Below are positions 44,210 to 52,063 of a stretch of 52,063 nucleotides of DNA, one piece after another. Position numbers and translations under genes: made by a program. The DNA is from an uncultured Flavobacteriales bacterium (GTDB lineage: Bacteria; Bacteroidota; Bacteroidia; Flavobacteriales_D; Sanyastnellaceae), in assembly GCA_938085105.1 (NCBI GenBank), contig CALKGK010000009.1, positions 1 to 52,063 of the forward strand, written 5' to 3'. The notes under the pieces are model-generated. The model was not told the DNA's origin. It saw only the letters and a list, made by a program, of their open reading frames with translations, and did not search any database. Within the stretch, counting starts at the first letter, position 1. Each line of letters begins with the position of its first letter.

Positions 44210-46066
44210 TTAGGCGCTTAGCACCTCGTCAATTTTATCTTTTTCAACTTTCAAATTCTCGACAATGTACTGTTGTCTCGATGGCGTATTCTTCCCCATA
44301 TAGAATTCCATCAGCTCTTTCAAGCTGCTATCTTTTCCAATCAATACAGGATCTAAACGAATGTTTTCACCAATAAAATGCTTGAACTCGTCTGGAGAAA
44401 TCTCTCCGAGTCCTTTAAATCGGGTGATCTCAGGATTTTTACCCAGTTTATTCATGGCATCCACCTTCTCTTGATCGGAATAGCAATAGATGGTTTCTTT
44501 CTTATTTCTAACCCTGAAGAGCGGTGTTTGTAGAACGTAGAGGTGTCCGGCTTTCACCAAATCTGGAAAAAACTGGAGGAAGAAGGTGATCAACAACAAA
44601 CGAATGTGCATTCCATCTACATCGGCATCGGTGGCGACTACCACGTGCTTGTACCTCAAGTTTTCAATTCCATCTTCAATATTCAATGCAGCTTGGAGCA
44701 AGTTGAACTCCTCATTTTCGTAAACCACTTTTTTCGTCAATCCGAAACTGTTCAAGGGCTTTCCTTTCAATGAAAAAACAGCTTGAGAGTTGACATTTCG
44801 CGCTTTTGTGATGGACCCTGATGCAGAATCTCCCTCGGTAATGAAAAGGGTGCTTTTCTCTGCTTCACCCTTTTTCGAGTCGAAATGAATTCGGCAATCG
44901 CGCAGTTTTTTATTGTGAAGATTGGCTTTTTTGGCTCTTTCCTTGGCAATTTTCTTAATTCCCGCCAGCTCTTTTCGCTCTTTTTCCGACTGCAGGATCT
45001 TCTTCTGAATGGCATCTGCAATTTCCGGATTTTTATGAAGGAAATTGTCCAAAACTCTCTTCAGAAAGTCCAGTGTAAATGCCCGCATAGAAATTCCGTT
45101 GGGTTCCATCTCCGTGCTTCCTAGCTTGGTTTTGGTTTGCGATTCAAAAACGGGCTCAATTACTTTCACTGCGATGGCTGCAACAACACCTGAACGAATA
45201 TCAACAGCATCATAATCCTTCTGAAAAAACTCACGAATCACTTTCACATACGCTTCACGGAAGGCTCCTTGGTGTGTTCCTCCTTGGGTGGTGTACTGTC
45301 CGTTCACAAATGAATAATACTCTTCCCCGTAAGCATGCGTGTGCGTGATGGCCACTTCAATGTCATCTTCCATCAAATGGATGATGGGATAGAGTGGTTC
45401 TTGACTGAGGTAGTTTGTCAAAAGGTCTTTTAATCCTTCATCTGAATGGTACTTCTCGCCATTAAAATAGATCGTTAGCCCCGTGTTCAGATAGGCATAA
45501 TTCCAAAGGAGACGCTCAACATATTGCATTTTGAACTGGTAGTCCATAAAAATGGACGGGTCTGGCGTAAAGCTAAATCGCGTTCCTCTGCGTTTGGAGC
45601 TCTCAACGATGGGTGCATCTTCCGCCAGAACACCTTGTTCAAAAGTGGCCGACTTCATTTGTCCTTCACGAACCGACTCTACAACAAAGTTACTCGACAA
45701 AGCATTCACCGCTTTCGTACCCACACCATTTAATCCTACCGATTTCTTAAAAGCGCGGGAATCGTATTTCCCACCGGTATTGATTTTCGACACACAATCG
45801 ATCACCTTCCCCAAAGGAATTCCTCTACCATAATCCCTCACCTTCACAACACCATCTCGGATGCTCACCTCAATGGTTTTTCCATAGCCCATCACGTACT
45901 CATCAATGGAGTTATCGATGACCTCTTTGAGGAGGACATAAATACCATCGTCAGCAGTAGAGCCATCTCCCAACTTTCCAATGTACATTCCCGGACGCAA
46001 GCGAATATGCTCCTTCCAGTCCAGGGAACGAATATTGTCTTCCGTGTAATTCACTTCATTTTCCAT
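44210..46066 (-). CDS. parE: DNA topoisomerase IV subunit B (ParE/GyrB-type)
   Basis: This 618-aa ATPase subunit shows the GHKL fold: [17 protein letters not shown], the Bergerat VIDNSIDE motif, [11 protein letters not shown], and [15 protein letters not shown]. The transducer and TOPRIM domains follow, with the metal-binding E in [11 protein letters not shown] and the [10 protein letters not shown] acidic motif. The C-terminal [16 protein letters not shown] motif is intact. Length and parC adjacency fit ParE rather than GyrB. The ATG at 46066 ([11 protein letters not shown]) is chosen because the further frame starts with a TTG at 46129. A -7-like TAATTTG lies near 46127-46133. Confidence 0.95.
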   Translation of the reverse strand: MENEVNYTEDNIRSLDWKEHIRLRPGMYIGKLGDGSTADDGIYVLLKEVIDNSIDEYVMGYGKTIEVSIRDGVVKVRDYGRGIPLGKVIDCVSKINTGGKYDSRAFKKSVGLNGVGTKAVNALSSNFVVESVREGQMKSATFEQGVLAEDAPIVESSKRRGTRFSFTPDPSIFMDYQFKMQYVERLLWNYAYLNTGLTIYFNGEKYHSDEGLKDLLTNYLSQEPLYPIIHLMEDDIEVAITHTHAYGEEYYSFVNGQYTTQGGTHQGAFREAYVKVIREFFQKDYDAVDIRSGVVAAIAVKVIEPVFESQTKTKLGSTEMEPNGISMRAFTLDFLKRVLDNFLHKNPEIADAIQKKILQSEKERKELAGIKKIAKERAKKANLHNKKLRDCRIHFDSKKGEAEKSTLFITEGDSASGSITKARNVNSQAVFSLKGKPLNSFGLTKKVVYENEEFNLLQAALNIEDGIENLRYKHVVVATDADVDGMHIRLLLITFFLQFFPDLVKAGHLYVLQTPLFRVRNKKETIYCYSDQEKVDAMNKLGKNPEITRFKGLGEISPDEFKHFIGENIRLDPVLIGKDSSLKELMEFYMGKNTPSRQQYIVENLKVEKDKIDEVLSA

Positions 46067-46419
46067 AAAAACCAGGGTCCTTTCTCGCTTTGAAAATGCT
46101 GATTCGATCTTGAATTCAGCGACCTGCAAATTAGCAAAACCCGTATAAACAAAGGAAGTTCGGGCAATTCACTTATTAACATTCGCACGAAGTTTTCCAT
46201 ATAGAAATGGCAGATAATGAGCCTTGTTGAATGATTTTTGACCATTTAACGAGTAGCAATGCGCTCCAACAGTCGTGACAAACACTATGACACGCAATAA
46301 ATATTAGCATTTAAGAATCCAATAATACAAAGCTCATTATAACATAGCAGGAACCTTTTGAAAGATTAATCGTATCTTAACGCAGCCATCAAACACGGCA
46401 TGCTTAACCAAAATTTCCT
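46067..46419. other. 353-bp divergent intergenic region, no gene seen
   Basis: It separates divergent parE and the secreted serine protease. It is AT-rich, with no RNA gene or hairpin recognised. A weak promoter candidate for the plus strand is TTTTG near 46356-46360 followed by TATCTTAA at 46373-46380, but the spacing (about 12 nt) is poor. Confidence 0.4.
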
Positions 46420-49158
46420 ATGAAACGAATACTGAATTACGCGCTATTTCTAGGCGTCGTCTTGCTTTACACATCTAATTTACGGTCCCAGATTAGTCAA
46501 GGAGGTACTCCCATTACTTGGAACAACGATAAAATCAATTGGAATATCCCCAATTATGAACTGGATTCCTTTGATATCGAGGCCTATCTCGCTGAAGATG
46601 AAATTGTCAATGAAACCAAGGCTGCTCCTTACCGTTTCGGAAAAAACTTTGATGTTTCATTAACGTTTGACAACGCTGGTCGTTGGAAAACACTTCCCAA
46701 CGGAGATCGTGTTTGGTTGATGAGTATTGAATCTGCTGGAGCCAAATCCATCAATCTCGCCTTTGATCAATTCTACCTCCAACCCGGTTGTGAATTATTC
46801 ATGTATTCAGAGGATCACGCTCATTTGATTGGGGCCTTCACCCATAAAAATAACGCAGCAGACGGGCTTTTTGCTACTTATCCATTACCTGGAGAGAAAA
46901 TTATTTTGGAATTTTATGAGCCACTTGAGCAAGTTGGAAATTCAAGCATCGAGATCAAAACCGTTACCCATGCATACCGCGATTTAGATGTCATCGCTCG
47001 AGGCATTGGTGATTCTGGAGCCTGCAATAACAATGTGGTGTGCTCAGAAGGAGATCCTTGGGAGGATCAAATTAACGCGGTTGCCATGGTTGTTGTTGGA
47101 TCTAACGGGATTTGTACTGGAGCTTTGATCAATAACACTGCAAACGATGGTCACCCCTATTTTTTAACTGCTGACCACTGCACAGGTGGCGGGGTAAGTA
47201 ATTGGGTTTTCCGTTTTAATTGGCAAAGCACTACCTGCGTTGGAAATAACGCAGGTACCTTCCAAACTGTTAATGGTTCAACTATGCTGGCACAAGGAGG
47301 AATAGCAGATTATGCCCTTCTAGAAATCAATAACGGGAACCCCATTCCGCAAGCAGCCACTCCGTATTTTGCAGGTTGGGATGCTACTGGAGTTAACCCG
47401 AACAGCCAGGTAGCCATTCACCACCCTTCTGGTGATTTAAAGAAAATTTCATTTGATACTGATCCAGCAGGAACCGCTACTTATGGAGGCGCTACATGTT
47501 GGAGAATTTTCGATTGGGAAGATGGAACCACTGAGCCAGGCTCTTCCGGATCTCCTTTGTATGATCAGAACCAAAGGATCATTGGTCAGCTTTACGGCGG
47601 ACAAGCAACTTGCTCAAATAATGTCAACGATTATTACGGAAAATTCGATGTGACCTTTCCGTTTGTATGTCAGTGGCTAGCCCCTGGCTGTGTTGCCACT
47701 GCAATCGATGGTTATGATCCTTATGCCCCTTCTGTTGCTTTGGATGCACAGGCATCGGGTGTTGTGGAACCTTCGGGAACCTATTGTTCGAATACAATTA
47801 CTCCTGAAGTCAACATTCGCAACGCAGGAACGACTACACTTACTTCTTTAACCATTACTTATAATGTAGATGGCGGAAGCAATCAAGTGTTTAACTGGAC
47901 CGGTTCACTTGCGAGCGCTGCTATTGCTTCAGTGACTTTACCAGCCTTGTCACTCGGTGATGGCCCGCACACCTTCAACTACACCGTCTCTTCTCCAAAT
48001 GGAGGAAGCGATGAAAATGCTGCGAACAACTCTGCCAGCTCTAGTTTCAGCACTACTTCTAATGGAGTGGATTTTAACTTCACTTTGTTGACCGATAACT
48101 ACCCAGGGGAAACAACATGGACCATTGCAGATGATCAAGGAACTGTGCTTTTCTCTGGCGGACCCTATGCAGACACGCAGACGACGTATTCAATCGATGC
48201 TTGTTTGCCTGCAGGGTGCTACGATTTAACCGTGTTTGACTCATTTGGAGACGGTATGCAATACCAAGGAGTCGTAGGAAACTATACCTTGAGCGACGAT
48301 CAAGGAAACGTGCTTGTGAGCATGATTGCTGGAGGAAACTTCGGAGCATCTGCCACTGATCAATTCTGTTTGACAGCAAGCGGTACACCAGGCTGTACGG
48401 ACAACACCGCCTGTAATTTCAATGCCTCCGCTACTACTGATGATGGATCGTGTGAGTTTACTTCATGCGCAGGATGTACGGATGTAAATGCTTGTAACTA
48501 CGACGCCACCGCAACAATTGATGATGGCTCTTGTGAATCTACCACATGTGCTGGATGTACGAACCCAAGTGCTTGTAACTACGACGCAGCGGCAACCATC
48601 GACGACGGCTCTTGTCAACTTCCTGATGGATGTACCGATGCGGGAGCATGTAATTACGACGCCAGCGCTGTGTGCGACAACGGAAGTTGTGAATTCACTT
48701 CTTGTGCAGGTTGTACCAACCCAAGTGCGTGTAACTTCAACGCTGGAGCGAGTATTGACGACGGATCATGTGTTTTGCCAAGCGTAACTTACTATTTGGA
48801 TAGCGATGGAGATGGATTTGGTGATGCAGCTGTAAGCCAGGTAGCATGTTCAGCACCTGCGAATTATGTGACAGACAACACGGATTGTGACGACTCCAAC
48901 GCAGATATGTATCCAAACGCACCATCTACTGAAACAGGAATTGATAACGATTGTAACGGAACCGTAGATCCAGATGAGCTTGCTCCTTGTATGGGTGATT
49001 TTAATGGAGACGGAAACCGAAACATTAGTGATATGCTTATGATGCTCGAATTCTTCGGTTGTTCTGGAAATTGCCAAGGTGATTTGAACCAAGATCAAAA
49101 CGTGAACGGTAGCGACGTACTCGTGTTCTTAAGCTTCTTTGGAACAACGTGTAACTAA
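46420..49158 (+). CDS. Secreted trypsin-like (lysyl-endopeptidase-type) serine protease with Cys-rich repeats and dockerin-like C-terminus
   Basis: This 912-aa exported protein has a signal peptide (MKRILNYALFLGVVLLYTSN...) and a chymotrypsin-fold domain (about 190-425) whose catalytic triad reads H253 (LTADHCTGG), D297 (IADYALLEI) and S376 (GSSGSPLYD). A CARDB/Ig-like domain (about 440-548) and a beta module (about 548-655) follow. Then come five Cys-rich repeats (48391-48783) and a MopE-like metal-binding segment (YYLDSDGDGFGD, TDCDDSNADMYPNAPS, DNDCNGTVDPDE). The protein ends in a dockerin-like pair of Ca-binding loops (DFNGDGNRNISDMLMMLEFF, DLNQDQNVNGSDVLVFLSFF). T9SS-type export is likely, but the usual sorting domain is absent. 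A terminator follows at 49171-49205. Confidence 0.9.
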   Translation: MKRILNYALFLGVVLLYTSNLRSQISQGGTPITWNNDKINWNIPNYELDSFDIEAYLAEDEIVNETKAAPYRFGKNFDVSLTFDNAGRWKTLPNGDRVWLMSIESAGAKSINLAFDQFYLQPGCELFMYSEDHAHLIGAFTHKNNAADGLFATYPLPGEKIILEFYEPLEQVGNSSIEIKTVTHAYRDLDVIARGIGDSGACNNNVVCSEGDPWEDQINAVAMVVVGSNGICTGALINNTANDGHPYFLTADHCTGGGVSNWVFRFNWQSTTCVGNNAGTFQTVNGSTMLAQGGIADYALLEINNGNPIPQAATPYFAGWDATGVNPNSQVAIHHPSGDLKKISFDTDPAGTATYGGATCWRIFDWEDGTTEPGSSGSPLYDQNQRIIGQLYGGQATCSNNVNDYYGKFDVTFPFVCQWLAPGCVATAIDGYDPYAPSVALDAQASGVVEPSGTYCSNTITPEVNIRNAGTTTLTSLTITYNVDGGSNQVFNWTGSLASAAIASVTLPALSLGDGPHTFNYTVSSPNGGSDENAANNSASSSFSTTSNGVDFNFTLLTDNYPGETTWTIADDQGTVLFSGGPYADTQTTYSIDACLPAGCYDLTVFDSFGDGMQYQGVVGNYTLSDDQGNVLVSMIAGGNFGASATDQFCLTASGTPGCTDNTACNFNASATTDDGSCEFTSCAGCTDVNACNYDATATIDDGSCESTTCAGCTNPSACNYDAAATIDDGSCQLPDGCTDAGACNYDASAVCDNGSCEFTSCAGCTNPSACNFNAGASIDDGSCVLPSVTYYLDSDGDGFGDAAVSQVACSAPANYVTDNTDCDDSNADMYPNAPSTETGIDNDCNGTVDPDELAPCMGDFNGDGNRNISDMLMMLEFFGCSGNCQGDLNQDQNVNGSDVLVFLSFFGTTCN
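48391..48783 (+). repeat. Five tandem 75-81-bp coding repeats (Cys-rich GCTxxxACNYDA module)
   Basis: In-frame units start at 48391, 48472, 48553, 48628 and 48709; each encodes 25 or 27 residues. The consensus is GCT(D/N)xxACN(Y/F)(N/D)AxA followed by xxDDGSC, with four cysteines in most units. The fourth unit differs (VCDNGSC). The same repeat occurs in the next gene from 51896. Confidence 0.92.
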
Positions 49159-49164
49159 AACAAC

Positions 49165-49205
49165 TTTTAAAAGAGGTCTGCTCAGAACAGGCCTCTTCTT
49201 TTTTC
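49165..49205 (+). terminator. Intrinsic terminator after the serine protease gene
   Basis: Stem AAGAGGTCTG (49171-49180) pairs with CAGGCCTCTT (49188-49197, one G-U), followed by a T-rich tract to about 49205. It separates the two protease genes into independent transcripts. Confidence 0.85.
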
Positions 49206-49237
49206 CTTTGGAAAGACTTTAACCCAACTGATTTCTT

Positions 49238-52063
49238 ATGAAGAAAATCTTACTAATCTGCCTTTTTGCAATCGGAATGATTTCCATGCATGGCCAACAA
49301 ATGTGGAACGATTGTGCTGAACCCACATTGGACTTAAACTACATCAAACCGCAGAAAGCACGCTTTTTACAAGCCGACTTCGATCAAATCAAATCTCAGT
49401 TGACGGATGTGCCCCATGAGGATGATCTTTCAGTGGTCCAAAGTGATTTTGTTTTGATGCTCCCTCACCCCGATGGAACTTTGCAAGCATTTAAGCTTGT
49501 GGAAGCTCCAATTATGGAAGATGGTTTGGCTGAACAATTTCCTGAGCTTCGTTCTTTTTTAGGACAAGGAATTGACGATCCAAGCGCCCGTCTCCGCTGC
49601 AATATCACTCACAAGGGTTTTCACGCCATGGTAATGAGCAATGAAGGGACATGGTTCATTGATCCTTATTCGATGCTCAACAGCGATTACTACCTCGCAT
49701 ATACCCGCTCTTCATTCTATGCTACCAACACAAAGAGTTTTGTTGAAGGAGCAATTGAACCATCAACGGAATTTAACATCAACAAAGATCAGTTGGATGA
49801 GCAGTTGGAAATCAATCGCAAAGGAAAAAAAGGAAAGAAAGTCCTCAACATGGGTTTCAATATGGCCAAAACCCCAAGCGGAACTCAGTTGAGAACCTAC
49901 CGTCTTGCCTTGGCTGGAACTGGTGAGTACACAGCATTTCACGGAGGAACAGTGGCTGATGGCTTGGCTGCAATGGTGACTTCGATGACTCGGGTGAACG
50001 GCGTTTATGAAAGTGAATTCGCCATTCGAATGATTATTGTTGCAAACAACAACCTCATTGTCTATACCAACGGAGCGACAGACCCTTATACCAACGGAAA
50101 TGGTGCTACCATGTTGAATGAAAACCAGAACAACTGTGACAACGTCATTGGTTCTGCGAATTATGATATTGGTCACGTTTACTCTACTGGTGGTGGTGGT
50201 ATTGCCCAATTGAATTCTCCATGTGGTTCTGGAAAAGCTCGTGGGGTAACTGGACAAGGTGCACCTGTTGGCGATCCTTTTGACATCGATTACGTTTGTC
50301 ACGAAATGGGACACCAATTCGGTGGTAACCACACTCAAAACAACTCGTGTAACCGATCAACTGGTGCTGCATTTGAGCCTGGATCAGCTTCAACCATCAT
50401 GGGGTATGCAGGTATTTGTCCGCCAAACCTTCAAACCAACAGTGACGACTATTTCCACAACCACAGTTACAACGAGATCATCAATTTCTCTCAAAACGGA
50501 AACGGAAACACCTGTGCCGTGCTCACACCAACAGGAAATACGCCTCCAACGGTAGATGCGGGTCCGAGTGGATATGTAATTCCAATCTCTACCCCATTCG
50601 AGCTAACCGCCACGGGTAATGACGCCGATGGAGACATCTTGACCTATACATGGGAACAATATGATTTGGGTCCAGCAACCACCGACATCAACAACCCAAC
50701 AGGTAACCAACCCATCTTCCGTTCATGGAAAGGAACTGTTGACCCAACCCGTGTATTCCCCAGAATCACAGACCTCGTGAACAACACAACAGCAGTTGGA
50801 GAAGTGCTTCCAAATTATGCAAGAAACATGAACTTCCGATGCACCGTGCGAGATAATCGCGCAGGTGGTGGAGGTGTGAACGACGACCAAATGAGCATGT
50901 CGGTAAGCGATCAAGCAGGACCATTCCTCGTTAGCTTTCCAAACACAGGAGTAACCTTTCCTGGAAACTCCATTCAGAATATCACTTGGGACGTAGCAGG
51001 AACTAATGCAGCGCCCATCAACTGTTCAAACGTTGATATCTACCTCTCAACAGATGGTGGTTTGACCTACCCTACCCTTCTATTGGCGGGGACTCCTAAC
51101 GATGGGAGTCAGGGCGTATTTATTCCAGCAGGAGAAACTTCAACTGCTCGAATCAAAGTAAAAGCTTCGAACAACGTCTTTTTTGACATCAGCAACACCA
51201 ATTTTACCATTGGGGCTGCCGTAGGTGCAAACGACAATGATGCTGCAGTTTTAGGCATTGCTTCTCCAAGCGGAGATTACTGTGGAGATGATTTTGATCT
51301 TGTGTTCAGCATCGCTAACCAAGGAGCTTTGAACCTTACAAGCTTGAACATTCAATACATTTTGGACGGAGCACCAGGAGTGAACATTCCATGGAGTGGA
51401 AACTTAAGCTCCGGTCAAACAGAAGAAATCACCGTTGCTGGATTGAGTGCCCCAACTGGTGCACATACCATACAAATTGTTTTGAGTCTTCCTAACGGAG
51501 TGAGCGATGACAACGCAACAAACAACACCTCAAGCAGTACCTTCAACACGATTTCAAATGCATCAACCCTCACCTTCTCTTTCTTGACCGATTGTTGGGG
51601 AGAAGAGAGCAGCTGGATTCTTGCAGATGATCAAGGAACAACGATCCAAAGCGTGAGCAGTGGAACCCTGGCAGATCAAACCTTGTTCACCTACGACTTT
51701 TGTTTGGCGGATGGATGTTATGATGTGACCATAGGTGATACTTATGGTGATGGTTTGAACGGAACAGCATTCAACTGCGCCATTGATGGGAATTACTCTC
51801 TTGTGGATGACCAAGGAACAGTTATCTTCCAAATGGGAGTGGCCGACTTCGGAAACGAGGTGATTGAGAGCTTTTGTGTAAGTTCTGCCGGACCAGGTTG
51901 TACAGACGTTACCGCATGTAACTATGACGATACCGCTACCAGTGATGATGGATCTTGCGAATTTACTTCATGTGCGGGATGTACCAATGCTACGGCATGT
52001 AACTTCGATGCTACGGCAACGATTGACGATGGTTCTTGTATTCTTCCTGATGGATGTACGGAT
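49238..52063 (+). CDS. Secreted metzincin-type zinc metalloprotease with repeat cassette (3' end outside window)
   Basis: The first 942 codons are present with no stop before the window edge. The signal peptide is MKKILLICLFAIGMISMHGQ. A propeptide-like region (about 20-205) precedes a reprolysin-like catalytic domain with the extended zinc motif HEMGHQFGGNH (H355, E356, H359, H365) and a Met-turn STIMGYAGIC (M388). After it come Ig-like domains (about 440-665), a CARDB-like module (about 675-780) and a beta module (about 780-885). The Cys-rich GCTDVTACNYDDTATSDDGS-type repeats start at 51896 and run off the end. It is probably exported by the T9SS and degrades proteins outside the cell. The last three modules match those of the upstream serine protease. 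Confidence 0.9.
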   Translation, partial: MKKILLICLFAIGMISMHGQQMWNDCAEPTLDLNYIKPQKARFLQADFDQIKSQLTDVPHEDDLSVVQSDFVLMLPHPDGTLQAFKLVEAPIMEDGLAEQFPELRSFLGQGIDDPSARLRCNITHKGFHAMVMSNEGTWFIDPYSMLNSDYYLAYTRSSFYATNTKSFVEGAIEPSTEFNINKDQLDEQLEINRKGKKGKKVLNMGFNMAKTPSGTQLRTYRLALAGTGEYTAFHGGTVADGLAAMVTSMTRVNGVYESEFAIRMIIVANNNLIVYTNGATDPYTNGNGATMLNENQNNCDNVIGSANYDIGHVYSTGGGGIAQLNSPCGSGKARGVTGQGAPVGDPFDIDYVCHEMGHQFGGNHTQNNSCNRSTGAAFEPGSASTIMGYAGICPPNLQTNSDDYFHNHSYNEIINFSQNGNGNTCAVLTPTGNTPPTVDAGPSGYVIPISTPFELTATGNDADGDILTYTWEQYDLGPATTDINNPTGNQPIFRSWKGTVDPTRVFPRITDLVNNTTAVGEVLPNYARNMNFRCTVRDNRAGGGGVNDDQMSMSVSDQAGPFLVSFPNTGVTFPGNSIQNITWDVAGTNAAPINCSNVDIYLSTDGGLTYPTLLLAGTPNDGSQGVFIPAGETSTARIKVKASNNVFFDISNTNFTIGAAVGANDNDAAVLGIASPSGDYCGDDFDLVFSIANQGALNLTSLNIQYILDGAPGVNIPWSGNLSSGQTEEITVAGLSAPTGAHTIQIVLSLPNGVSDDNATNNTSSSTFNTISNASTLTFSFLTDCWGEESSWILADDQGTTIQSVSSGTLADQTLFTYDFCLADGCYDVTIGDTYGDGLNGTAFNCAIDGNYSLVDDQGTVIFQMGVADFGNEVIESFCVSSAGPGCTDVTACNYDDTATSDDGSCEFTSCAGCTNATACNFDATATIDDGSCILPDGCTD
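51896..52063 (+). repeat. Cys-rich coding repeats, cut by the window edge
   Basis: Units start at 51896 (27 aa), 51977 (25 aa) and 52052 (first four residues only). They follow the same consensus as 48391-48783 in the neighbouring gene. Confidence 0.9.

Noticed and set aside
46067-46129. N-terminal extension of parE
   Set aside because: It needs a TTG at 46129 and overlaps a -7-like box; [11 protein letters not shown] at 46066 matches the family start.

Overview
The window is a stretch of a Bacteroidota chromosome, most likely a marine-type Flavobacteriales member (Cryomorphaceae / Schleiferiaceae / Crocinitomicaceae-like). The evidence is: type IX secretion (T9SS)-style secreted proteins, including a CHU_C / gliding-motility C-terminal domain; a TonB-dependent receptor with a CarboxypepD_reg-like N-terminal domain; DUF3810, DUF4870 and DUF2490 genes; almost no Shine-Dalgarno sites; and at least a dozen intergenic copies of the Bacteroidota -7 promoter box TAnnTTTG, most often TACCTTTG. 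Species cannot be named from the sequence alone.

Layout. 1-569: start of a secreted TPR protein (minus, runs off the window). 774-2402: pruA, ending at a bidirectional terminator shared with a convergent DNA-binding-like gene. 3210-3530: the RNase P RNA gene rnpB (minus), then an aldehyde dehydrogenase and an M28/PDZ lipoprotein peptidase. 6281-7593: a His-rich TolB-like lipoprotein overlapping a 58-aa membrane peptide. 7601-11797: DUF4870, a BamA-type barrel, rluE, an orphan NarL-type response regulator and plsC. 11794-18287: a 2,4-dienoyl-CoA reductase directly behind a 1487-residue exported protein of unknown function. 18454-23872: prmA, tpiA, recQ, rlmI and pdxH. 23986-24425: a non-coding higher-order tandem repeat, the most unusual object here, next to a DUF4236 gene. 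25727-31302: DEAD-box helicase, CarboxypepD_reg protein, TonB receptor, DUF3810. 31346-34927: a secreted lectin-like protein, an SRPBCC protein and a di-haem peroxidase, all overlapping. 34955-39896: a compressed five-gene operon (mgsA, prmC, DUF2490 barrel, ligA, glycosyltransferase). 39953-41347: GH13 lipoprotein. 41390-46066: parE-parC. 46420-52063: two large secreted proteases of different catalytic class that share the same C-terminal module cassette; the second runs off the window.

How it fits together. Most genes are housekeeping: DNA topology and repair (parE/parC, ligA, recQ), translation (prmC, prmA, rluE, rlmI, rnpB), central metabolism (tpiA, mgsA, pruA, pdxH, plsC, fadH-like). 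Interleaved are envelope and secreted proteins suited to degrading polymers outside the cell. Genes are packed tightly: convergent pairs abut or overlap at their stop codons, operon members overlap, and several -7 boxes sit only 4-5 nt before the start codon, which suggests leaderless or nearly leaderless mRNAs.

Candidates for something undescribed: the 34-bp-phased repeat array at 23986-24425, the 1487-aa exported protein at 13824-18287, and the protease module cassette at 47690-52063. No CRISPR array, tRNA, transposase or phage gene was seen.
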